NCBI GenBank assembly: GCA_003013855.2
Contig: ML058408.1
Coordinates: 1,488,001-1,552,000, forward strand
Source: Liriodendron chinense
Lineage: Eukaryota; Streptophyta; Magnoliopsida; Magnoliales; Magnoliaceae
Direction: 5' to 3'
DNA: 64,000 nt
Shown: positions 32,313-41,409 of the stretch, in pieces
Numbering within the stretch: position 1 is the stretch's first letter
Layout: every line of letters begins with the position of its first letter
Position numbers and translations under genes: made by a program
Notes under the pieces: model-generated
Told to the model about the DNA's origin: nothing
Database searches by the model: none
What the model saw: the letters and a program-made list of their open reading frames with translations, nothing else

Positions 32313-33926
32313 CTACCTTTGATTAGTCTGATCGACTACATGATCAAATTTGAGCAGGATCTTCATGAATTTTAATAGGTTTCTCATGAGGACCATCCAA
32401 AGTCCTGCTCGAATGTATATATGTGTGCGTTTCTTCATGAAAGTCCAATCATAATATGCACCACACGCATGTAAGGAGGAGATAAGAGCAGCAAACGGAT
32501 ATCTCCTCAAGTTCTGAATTGGGTTGTAATTGATTAAAAACGGGTCCTCCCAATCAGAATTTTCAATGGGTTGAAGAACCCATGATGGTGGAGAGACATT
32601 CATTAAGTATTTTTCAGTTTGGATTGTCTCCTCCACAAATTCAGATTTGCATGGTGCTTCCACAAACCATGGTAAAGAGTGTAAATCAGTGGAATGGTGT
32701 TCTTCAGGCACCGACACCATGTCTAACAAACTATCCAACTCCTTAATCATCTCATCATCCAGATCATAGGGGTGGGTCATGCATTCCTCTAGGAAATCGA
32801 GAGAGTCGAATGAAGGGTCCTCGTTCTCCCTAAGTGATTGAGGAAATTCTATTTCAAGGGTAAGAAATTCCTCCTCTATAGAGGGGAGGTCTTCTAAAGA
32901 AAAATTTTCAGATTCAGTGGTAAGCACATCATCTAGCATTGGTTGATCTTTTGAAATTTCAGGTTGTGCCACCCCATCATCCAAAGAAACAGAATTTTCA
33001 ACCCAAGGGAGTTCTTCCACAATAGAATCCGGCATGTGTTGTTGGTGGAAGGACTCAAAAATATCGACTTCGGCCATCTCTCTAGCAAGAATATCTTCCG
33101 ATGACTCAAAAACATTCGGCCCTTTGGAAGAACAAATCATGGACTCACAATCATCCTTTAAACCCTCATTGTAGGCAATCAAACTATCACTTTCAGATTT
33201 TGTAGATTCCTCGGGTTCGTCAACCGTCCTTGAAATCTCTTCATCATTCAAATCGAAATAGCTAAAAGAGATAGTTGATTTACCATAATCAATGGTAATG
33301 GTGGGATCACTGAGATCAATATCCTCTAGAAGTTTAGTCATTAAATCTAGAGAAGGTTGGGTTTGGATAACCTCATCCTCCTCATTGTTGGGGATTGATT
33401 CGGTGTTCCCAATGTTGGGTTCAATATTTTGAAATGGCGAGAGGTTTTGTATGCATTGCTTAGTTGTTTCCATAAACTCTTGCAGCACATCCTCAAGAGT
33501 TCGTGTCGGTTGCGGCTCATGAGAAAGAAACTCTTGAGGATAGTTGTTGGCATCCATGGTTGGCTCATCTTCCAAGTTGAAATTTTGATGCTCCCACCAA
33601 TTTGGATTATGCATGTCATATGTTGGGCTTTTAGATGGTTGTTGATATGTGTAGCCATACAAGTGATCATACATTGTCCTAATCGGTGGAACATTATTCA
33701 TCTCTTTCCGATACTCTCCCATTGCCTTACGTTGTGCCTCAATATGTGTATTGTTTTCATTAATGTAATCACGCATCGTCTTATGTGGGGAAGTATTAGA
33801 AGTAGATTGAGTCTTAAAAAAATACTTATGCTTATAATGGTTCCAATCATAAAGAGTTTCAATTTCATGGTCTGTTATTTCATCTTCCAAAAGGTATGCA
33901 TAAGCACCACACTTCCAATCAGCCAT
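32313..33926 (-). CDS. Acidic gag/pol-linker fusion ORF of N2 unit 1 (537 codons, intact)
   Basis: Intact with ATG (MADWKCGAYAYLL). N-terminal motif repeats KTMRDYINEN, KAMGEYRKEM and RTMYDHLYGY lie at about residues 49-90. The gag C-terminal-like segment RTLEDVLQEFMETTKQ is near 140-160. Residues 190-400 form a long Glu/Asp-rich region. The pre-RT-linker-like LEECMTHPYDLDDEMIKELD lies near 400-425. The hydrophobic/basic tail LMRNLLKFMKILLKFDHVV ends it. No capsid, Cys/His box, protease or enzymes. It differs from unit 2 at few residues (for example H/R before KTMRDY, V/I in the ENSxSLDD stretch). Role unknown. Confidence 0.83.
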   Translation of the reverse strand: MADWKCGAYAYLLEDEITDHEIETLYDWNHYKHKYFFKTQSTSNTSPHKTMRDYINENNTHIEAQRKAMGEYRKEMNNVPPIRTMYDHLYGYTYQQPSKSPTYDMHNPNWWEHQNFNLEDEPTMDANNYPQEFLSHEPQPTRTLEDVLQEFMETTKQCIQNLSPFQNIEPNIGNTESIPNNEEDEVIQTQPSLDLMTKLLEDIDLSDPTITIDYGKSTISFSYFDLNDEEISRTVDEPEESTKSESDSLIAYNEGLKDDCESMICSSKGPNVFESSEDILAREMAEVDIFESFHQQHMPDSIVEELPWVENSVSLDDGVAQPEISKDQPMLDDVLTTESENFSLEDLPSIEEEFLTLEIEFPQSLRENEDPSFDSLDFLEECMTHPYDLDDEMIKELDSLLDMVSVPEEHHSTDLHSLPWFVEAPCKSEFVEETIQTEKYLMNVSPPSWVLQPIENSDWEDPFLINYNPIQNLRRYPFAALISSLHACGAYYDWTFMKKRTHIYIRAGLWMVLMRNLLKFMKILLKFDHVVDQTNQR

Positions 33927-34181
33927 AATGAGATTTTAAAGAGTTGAAACTACCCTAATCTAGAAAAAAGAACAAAAAGAAGGGAGATGGAGAGATGTTA
34001 CCCAATAGAGCGAGATATATGTCAGCAACAATGTCCTACAAAATCCAACAAAAAAAAAAATTGTTAGTAGTCTAAAAAAAAAAAAAAAAAAATCAGAAAG
34101 GCTTCTTCTATAAAAACTGAAAATCCAACCTAACTAAGACTACTCTATAGCTACTAGAACAATTAGAACCGTTCAACTTCT

Positions 34182-34199
34182 TCCTCGGCAACGGCACCA
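34182..34199 (-). other. PBS of N2 unit 1 (tRNA-Asp, two mismatches)
   Basis: Plus strand TCCTCGGCAACGGCACCA: same site as N1, with C-to-T and G-to-A changes relative to the tRNA end. Six bases from LTR b. Confidence 0.88.
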
Positions 34200-34205
34200 A
34201 AAACT

Positions 34206-36286
34206 TGTTCGCTTCCCCAAGTGTAGGGTTGCGATGTACTAATAATCTCGGTAAGACCGAGGTCGATCCACAGGGAAGGAAGTAAACAATTCTAACTATC
34301 CTAATAACTCGAATCAAAGAGGTTTGTGAAATTGATTTTTAACATAAAATAGAAAATCTAATAATGAAAAGATAACTAGAGCATCAAGGATCCACTTATA
34401 GCTCTTCTTAGATGCATAATTCGCTATGGTTTCTTACTTTCTCAACTAGAATCGACATTCCTGTCTATCTAGTCGGATGATAGAGCTGTTAAACCAAACA
34501 GTCTGTCATATGTAAGTTCTATGCATAGGATTCACTCAATGAAGGCTGAGCTGAGCATGCTCAATTGCATAGGTCATTCCCCTTTCCAAAAGGTCCAGTT
34601 CACAATCATAACCATCCTCAAGTCCTCTCACAAGACAAGGCTAGATCATGATTTGAACTAGATTCAAATCACATGCACAATCTATACATATTCAGAAAAA
34701 CAGAAAAATAGAACTTTGGTAGGAAGTCCCTTCATGAAGAACTTAGTACTAGAGCGCACTCCGATTCCTCGGATCATACAGGTCTAGACTGTTGCAAACG
34801 AATTAAGAAGATAAGTAATTCATCCAAACATCCATGAGTCATCACAAGACTAAGAAAAATTACTTAAAAACTTGTATAAACTTCAAACCAGAGTTCATAA
34901 TCATGAAAACCAATCTTAAAACCAATAAAACGAATTAAACATTCTAAGAAAACTATAAGGTTCACCTCTTAGCTCTAGCTAAGAGATTAGCTAATAAAAA
35001 GCATATTAAAAACTAGAACTAGAACTAAGAAAAGGAAGAAAAACTAGCTGGAGGAGGCTAGGAAGCCTCCTATGACTTGAACTCCTTGCTCCCCACGTCC
35101 TTGGTTGCCCTGGAATAGAAGAGAGCACCTCCTTTTATAGTGCAGCAATAGTACAGCAACATAGCAGAATTTGTTTCGCTTGGTACGGCTTAACCAATGG
35201 TCGGATTGCCTTCAAATTTGATTTGTAGCTTCCTTGTAATGTGATCTTCCTCATAGATGATTTAGATTTCCAAGATTATCCTCTGAATGGGCCCACCAAT
35301 CACATCACCGACCGCCTCTCAAAATCGCGCACTTCGGATACCTTCAGAACCAGTCATCCTGCTTTCAACGCTCCGGAGTGTACAGAGGTCGGATTGATCT
35401 CAAATTTTGAACATGAGTAGAAAACGTCCTCCTCTACATGATAGACGGATTAGATTGTCCAAAACGATCTCAGAATGTGGTCCAAAAATTAGAACAATTA
35501 GGGCTTTTATAAACTCTGCGCAGTTGGAGCTTTCTGGATGGTCCATCTTTCTTCAACCGGTACGATCAAACCACACACCCTTTTGATCTGAAACTTTTGT
35601 GGTTATTCATATATGGATGTGGTCTAAAAGATGGTCAAAGTAGATTTTTTATATCATCAATGATGGGCCACCTGGACCGGCCCAGAGTGGAACAGCGAAA
35701 TCTGAAACTTTCTAGACAGTTCGTATTGTTTTGGTCACCACGATCAATCCGTAACTCCGATCGACACGAAACCACTTGGGTTAGTTCGGCGTCGAGTTCC
35801 TCTTCGACATGGATGTGTTGGATTTCCAAATATCATCAAGATAGGCCCAGAAAACTGGTCCGAAAAACCAGGTGCGGGAATACATTGCTGTTTTAGAATC
35901 TGGAATCTGAAACTTGCATGGCCGACCGGTCACGACCGGTCGGACAGGGCTGGCCGACCGGTCACGACCGGTCAGGCCCTCTTTGGCATTACTCCAGCAA
36001 GCATGGCCGACCGGTCAAGACCGGTCGGTCTCTTTTTCTTCTTGTTTTCTTCCTTTCTTTCTTCTATTTTCTTCTTTCTTTGCTTCTTTCTTTGCTTCCT
36101 TCTTCCTTCAGCCCTCCTTGGGTCTTCATCCAAGGTTCTAAATCAGCTCTTTTGGTCATCAATTGGGCAAAGTAACTCTCATTCCTACAACCACAAAACA
36201 TGTATTTGATTAGTCTTTAAATTATGAAAACCATGCATAATGAGTGATGAATTGGGGTTAAAATATGCACAATTAAGAGCTCAACA
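34206..36286 (-). repeat. N2 LTR b (central)
   Basis: 2081 bp, TGTTCGCTTCCC...AGCTCAACA, shared by both units. It carries family-consensus states at sites where LTRs a and c agree on a different base, so it is not a simple mosaic of a and c. GACCGGTC cluster at 35920-36027; TATA at 35131-35140 (minus). Confidence 0.93.
35920..36027. repeat. GACCGGTC palindrome cluster, N2 LTR b
   Basis: Same three hairpin pairs as LTRs a and c. Confidence 0.92.
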
Positions 36287-36297
36287 CACCCCCCAAC
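36287..36297 (-). other. Polypurine tract of N2 unit 2
   Basis: Minus strand GGTTGGGGGGTG next to LTR b. Confidence 0.85.
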
Positions 36298-37184
36298 CAG
36301 CATTTTGCTAGTCCCGTGCAAAACATGCATGAAACAAGTTTCATTCTCCAAATCCAACTCTCCTCTAGAAACTATTCTTCTATACATTCCAAGACACACA
36401 AGCATAAAAATCAGAGAAATTAGGTGATAGAAGTTGAAACCTTAAACTCTTAGAACATAATAAGTATTTATATGAAATTCCCACTGATTGATTGATAAAT
36501 AGAAGAACTTGAACAAATTCACCCTAGTGTGCATAGTGAAAGTTCATCTCATGAGTTTCTGGGCTCATCTTCATCATAGATCAACTAAACTATGGATTTC
36601 AAGGTGCACAGAGCAACAACAAGCCTATGACAGGAATTTGTCTTACCGTCCTTCCGACGACTTTCACACTACGTCCCATTTCCGGCTTTGGTTACGGGTA
36701 GACCATCCCTCGGTTGGTAGAAGGTAGCCCTAATCGGAATTTTCCACCATATTTCCATCATTCCCAATTTCATCCTTCCTTTTCCTTTTTCTTTTTAAAT
36801 TAGATAGGATTTTTAGAAATCCATATCTTTCGTTATTTTCCCATGGACAAGGATGGACAAAGTACCCCGGCTTGGTTTCTCAACACCTTAAATCAAAGTA
36901 TAGTTAATCCACAAATCACATAATCCTTTCAACCCATGAAAATCGTGTAATGTGAACTAGGTGTAAAAGTGTTCAAATTTTCTATCACTCACATAAATAG
37001 GGGAATTCACATATAAAACCATTATATTAAAAGAAATTCAAAGCTTGCAACATCGCTCACTTCCTATCTCCTCTTCTTATACTCGTATCATCTTGAATGC
37101 ATAGAAACAACGTTTTCCAAAAAAGTTTTGAATTTTAGAAAAATCGAAATGTCACAAAAGCTAGTAGATTCATCTAAGGAATCT

Positions 37185-37219
37185 CACCCCCCAACCAAAA
37201 TCTTACATTGTCCTCAATG
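37185..37219 (-). other. Second PPT-like tract and palindrome, N2 unit 2
   Basis: CACCCCCCAACC plus CATTGTCCTCAATG, as in unit 1. Confidence 0.7.
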
Positions 37220-37382
37220 TAATAAGATATGCAATATGCATGACATGAGAGCAATGACACAAAACAAAGGAGAGTGAGAACGAGAGTACCTGAGGTAGCA
37301 AGTTGATCAATTCTAGCATCTTCCATTGTCTCAATGAGACTTATTCAATCCTAAATGCAAAAAGAAATCCTAACCTACCTAC

Positions 37383-38996
37383 CTACCTTTGATTAGTCTG
37401 ATCGACTACATGATCAAATTTGAGCAGGATCTTCATGAATTTTAATAGGTTTCTCATGAGGACCATCCAAAGTCCTGCTCGAATGTATATATGTGTGCGT
37501 TTCTTCATGAAAGTCCAATCATAATATGCACCACACGCATGTAAGGAGGAGATAAGAGCAGCAAACGGATATCTCCTCAAGTTCTGAATTGGGTTGTAAT
37601 TGATTAAAAACGGGTCCTCCCAATCAGAATTTTCAATGGGTTGAAGAACCCATGATGGTGGAGAGACATTCATTAAGTATTTTTCAGTTTGGATTGTCTC
37701 CTCCACAAATTCAGATTTGCATGGTGCTTCCACAAACCATGGTAAAGAGTGTAAATCAGTGGAATGGTGTTCTTCAGGCACCGACACCATGTCTAACAAA
37801 CTATCCAACTCCTTAATCATCTCATCATCCAGATCATAGGGGTGGGTCATGCATTCCTCTAGGAAATCGAGAGAGTCGAATGAAGGGTCCTCGTTCTCCC
37901 TAAGTGATTGAGGAAATTCTATTTCAAGGGTAAGAAATTCCTCCTCTATAGAGGGGAGGTCTTCTAAAGAAAAATTTTCAGATTCAGTGGTAAGCACATC
38001 ATCTAGCATCGGTTGATCTTTTGAAATTTCAGGTTGTGCCACCCCATCATCCAAAGAAATAGAATTTTCAACCCAAGGGAGTTCTTCCACAATAGAATCC
38101 GGCATGTGTTGTTGGTGGAAGGACTCAAAAATATCGACTTCGGCCATCTCTCTAGCAAGAATATCTTCCGATGACTCAAAAACATTCGGCCCTTTGGAAG
38201 AACAAATCATGGACTCACAATCATCCTTTAAACCCTCATTGTAGGCAATCAAACTATCACTTTCAGATTTTGTAGATTCCTCGGGTTCGTCAACCGTCCT
38301 TGAAATCTCTTCATCATTCAAATCGAAATAGCTAAAAGAGATAGTTGATTTACCATAATCAATGGTAATGGTGGGATCACTGAGATCAATATCCTCTAGA
38401 AGTTTAGTCATTAAATCTAGAGAAGGTTGGGTTTGGATAACCTCATCCTCCTCATTGTTAGGGATTGATTCGGTGTTCCCAATGTTGGGTTCAATATTTT
38501 GAAATGGCGAGAGGTTTTGTATGCATTGCTTAGTTGTTTCCATAAACTCTTGCAGCACATCCTCAAGAGTTCGTGTCGGTTGCGGCTCATGAGAAAGAAA
38601 CTCTTGAGGATAGTTGTTGGCATCCATGGTTGGCTCATCTTCCAAGTTGAAATTTTGATGCTCCCACCAATTTGGATTATGCATGTCATATGTTGGGCTT
38701 TTAGATGGTTGTTGATATGTGTAGCCATACAAGTGATCATACATTGTCCTAATCGGTGGAACATTATTCATCTCTTTCCGATACTCTCCCATTGCCTTAC
38801 GTTGTGCCTCAATATGTGTATTGTTTTCATTAATGTAATCACGCATCGTCTTACGTGGGGAAGTATTAGAAGTAGATTGAGTCTTAAAAAAATACTTATG
38901 CTTATAATGGTTCCAATCATAAAGAGTTTCAATTTCATGGTCTGTTATTTCATCTTCCAAAAGGTATGCATAAGCACCACACTTCCAATCAGCCAT
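37383..38996 (-). CDS. Acidic gag/pol-linker fusion ORF of N2 unit 2 (537 codons, intact)
   Basis: Second intact copy, ATG start MADWKCGAYAYLL, same length and domain order as unit 1: KTMRDY-type repeats, gag C-terminal-like segment, acidic centre, pre-RT-linker-like segment and a hydrophobic/basic tail ending VVDQTNQR. That both tandem copies remain open over 1.6 kb is compatible with recent duplication alone and does not prove selection. Confidence 0.83.
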   Translation of the reverse strand: MADWKCGAYAYLLEDEITDHEIETLYDWNHYKHKYFFKTQSTSNTSPRKTMRDYINENNTHIEAQRKAMGEYRKEMNNVPPIRTMYDHLYGYTYQQPSKSPTYDMHNPNWWEHQNFNLEDEPTMDANNYPQEFLSHEPQPTRTLEDVLQEFMETTKQCIQNLSPFQNIEPNIGNTESIPNNEEDEVIQTQPSLDLMTKLLEDIDLSDPTITIDYGKSTISFSYFDLNDEEISRTVDEPEESTKSESDSLIAYNEGLKDDCESMICSSKGPNVFESSEDILAREMAEVDIFESFHQQHMPDSIVEELPWVENSISLDDGVAQPEISKDQPMLDDVLTTESENFSLEDLPSIEEEFLTLEIEFPQSLRENEDPSFDSLDFLEECMTHPYDLDDEMIKELDSLLDMVSVPEEHHSTDLHSLPWFVEAPCKSEFVEETIQTEKYLMNVSPPSWVLQPIENSDWEDPFLINYNPIQNLRRYPFAALISSLHACGAYYDWTFMKKRTHIYIRAGLWMVLMRNLLKFMKILLKFDHVVDQTNQR

Positions 38997-39250
38997 AATG
39001 AGATTTTAAAGAGTTGAAACTACCCTAATCTAGAAAAAAGAACAAAAAGAAGGGAGATGGAGAGATGTTACCCAATAGAGCGAGATATATGTCAGCAACA
39101 ATGTCCTACAAAATCCAACAAAAAAAAAATTGTTAGTAGTCTAAAAAAAAAAAAAAAAAAATCAGAAAGGCTTCTTCTATAAAAACTGAAAATCCAACCT
39201 AACTAAGACTACTCTATAGCTACTAGAACAATTAGAACCGTTCAACTTCT

Positions 39251-39268
39251 TCCTCGGCAACGGCGCCA
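39251..39268 (-). other. PBS of N2 unit 2 (tRNA-Asp)
   Basis: Plus strand TCCTCGGCAACGGCGCCA, one mismatch to the tRNA-Asp end; keeps GGCGCC, unlike unit 1. Six bases from LTR c. Confidence 0.9.
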
Positions 39269-39274
39269 AAAACT

Positions 39275-41353
39275 TGTTCGCTTCCCCAAGTGTAGGGTTG
39301 CGATGTACTAATAATCTCGGTAAGACCGAGGTCGATCCACAGGGAAGGAAGTAAACAATTCTAACTATCCTAATAACTCGAATCAAAGAGGTTTGTGAAA
39401 TTGATTTTTAACATAAAATAGAAAATCTAATAATGAAAAGATAACTAGAGCATCAAGGATCCACTTATAGCTCTTCTTAGATGCATAATTCGCTATGGTT
39501 TCTTACTTTCTCAACTAGAATCGACATTCCTGTCTATCTAGTCGGATGATAGAGCTGTTAAACCAAACAGTCTGTCATATGTAAGTTCTATGCATAGGAT
39601 TCACTCAATGAAGGCTGAGCTGAGCATGCTCAATTGCATAGGTCATTCCCCTTTCCAAAAGGTCCAGTTCACAATCATAACCATCCTCAAGTCCTCTCAC
39701 AAGACAAGGCTAGATCATGATTTGAACTAGATTCAAATCACATGCACAATCTATACATATTCAGAAAAACAGAAAAATAGAACTTTGGTAGGAAGTCCCT
39801 TCATGAAGAACTTAGTACTAGAGCGCACTCCGATTCCTCGGATCATACAGGTCTAGACTGTTGCAAACGAATTAAGAAGATAAGTAATTCATCCAAACAT
39901 CCATGAGTCATCACAAGACTAAGAAAAATTACTTAAAAACTTGTATAAACTTCAAACCAGAGTTCATAATCATGAAAACCAATCTTAAAACCAATAAAAC
40001 GAATTAAACATTCTAAGAAAACTATAAGGTTCACCTCTTAGCTCTAGCTAAGAGATTAGCTAATAAAAAGCATATTAAAAACTAGAACTAGAACTAAGAA
40101 AAGGAAGAAAAACTAGCTGGAGGAGGCTAGGAAGCCTCCTATGACTTGAACTCCTTGCTCCCCACGTCCTTGGTTGCCCTGGAATAGAAGAGAGCACCTC
40201 CTTTTATAGTGCAGCAATAGTACAGCAACATAGCAGAATTTGTTTCGCTTGGTACGGCTTAACCAATGGTCGGATTGCCTTCAAATTTGATTTGTAGCTT
40301 CCTTGTAATGTGATCTTCCTCATAGATGATTTAGATTTCCAACATTATCCTCTGAATGGGCCCACCAATCACATCACCGACCGCCTCTCAAAATCGCGCA
40401 CTTCGGATACCTTCAGAACCAGTCATCTTGCTTTCAACGCTCCGGAGTGTACAGAGGTCGGATTGATCTCAAATTTTGAACATGAGTAGAAACTTCCTCC
40501 TCTACATGATAGACGGATTAGATTGTCCAAAACGATCTCAGAATGTGGTCTAAAAATTAGAACAATTAGGGCTTTTATAAACTCTGCGCAGTTGGAGCTT
40601 TCTGGATGGTCCATCTTTCTTCAACCGGTACGATCAAACCACACACCTTTTGATCTGAAACTTTTGTGGTTTTTCATATATGGATGTGGTCTAAAAGATG
40701 GTCAAAGTAGATTTTTTATATCCTCAATGATGGGCCACCTGGACCAGCCCAGAGTGGAACAGCGAAATCTGAAACTTTCTGGACAGTTCGTATTGTTTTG
40801 GTCACCACGATCAATCCGTAACTCCGATCGACACGAAACCACTTGGGTTAGTTCGGCGTCGAGTTCCTCTTCGACATGGATGTTTTGGATTTCCAAATAT
40901 CATCAAGATAGGCCCAGAAAACTGGTCCGAAAAACCAGGTGCGGGAATACATTGCTGTTTTAGAATCTGGAATCTGAAACTTGCATGGCCGACCGGTCAC
41001 GACCGGTCGGACAGGGCTGGCCGACCGGTCACGACCGGTCAGGCCCTCTTTGGCATTACTCCAGCAAGCATGGCCGACCGGTCAAGACCGGTCGGTCTCT
41101 TTTTCTTCTTGTTTTCTTCCTTTCTTTCTTCTATTTTCTTCTTTCTTTGCTTCTTTCTTTGCTTCCTTCTTCCTTCAGCCCTCCTTGGGTCTTCATCCAA
41201 GGTTCTAAATCAGCTCTTTTGGTCATCAATTGGGCAAAGTAACTCTCATTCCTACAACCACAAAACATGTATTTGATTAGTCTTTAAATTATGAAAACCA
41301 TGCATAATGAGTGATGAATTGGGGTTAAAATATGCACAATTAAGAGCTCAACA
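39275..41353 (-). repeat. N2 LTR c (5' terminal)
   Basis: 2079 bp, intact TGTTCGCTTCCC start and AGCTCAACA end. Adjoining sequence ATTATGCAGG is the T2 PMD intron. GACCGGTC cluster at 40987-41094; TATA at 40200-40209 (minus), the promoter expected to transcribe the array. Confidence 0.92.
40987..41094. repeat. GACCGGTC palindrome cluster, N2 LTR c
   Basis: Three hairpin pairs, as in LTRs a and b. Confidence 0.92.
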
Positions 41354-41409
41354 ATTATGCAGGAATCAAAGAAGAAAAGTACAAAGCAAAACCACAATCG
41401 CATTTCTTA

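Larger units (their letters stand above)
29148..41353 (-). mobile_element. N2: tandem LTR-internal-LTR-internal-LTR array of the non-autonomous Athila-like family
   Basis: Three LTRs (29148-31216, 34206-36286, 39275-41353) alternate with two internal regions (31217-34205, 36287-39274) in the same orientation, with a period of about 5070 bp. The units differ at only a few sites. The left flank is the end of T2 protease/pol; the right flank is the T2 PMD intron. The leftmost LTR lacks its first 12 bases and no TSD is present, so the left edge is a rearrangement or deletion junction. Each internal region has a PBS, a 537-codon ORF and a PPT. Confidence 0.92.

Noticed and set aside
33429..33947. 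172-codon plus-strand ORF, repeated at 38499-39017 and partly at 60930-61361
   Set aside because: Reverse frame of the reduced-ORF N-terminus; its composition is a by-product of the sense codons.
29148..41353. Assembly duplication as the sole explanation of the tandem array
   Set aside because: Not excluded, but the three LTRs and two internal units carry distinct substitutions, which argues for real separate copies.
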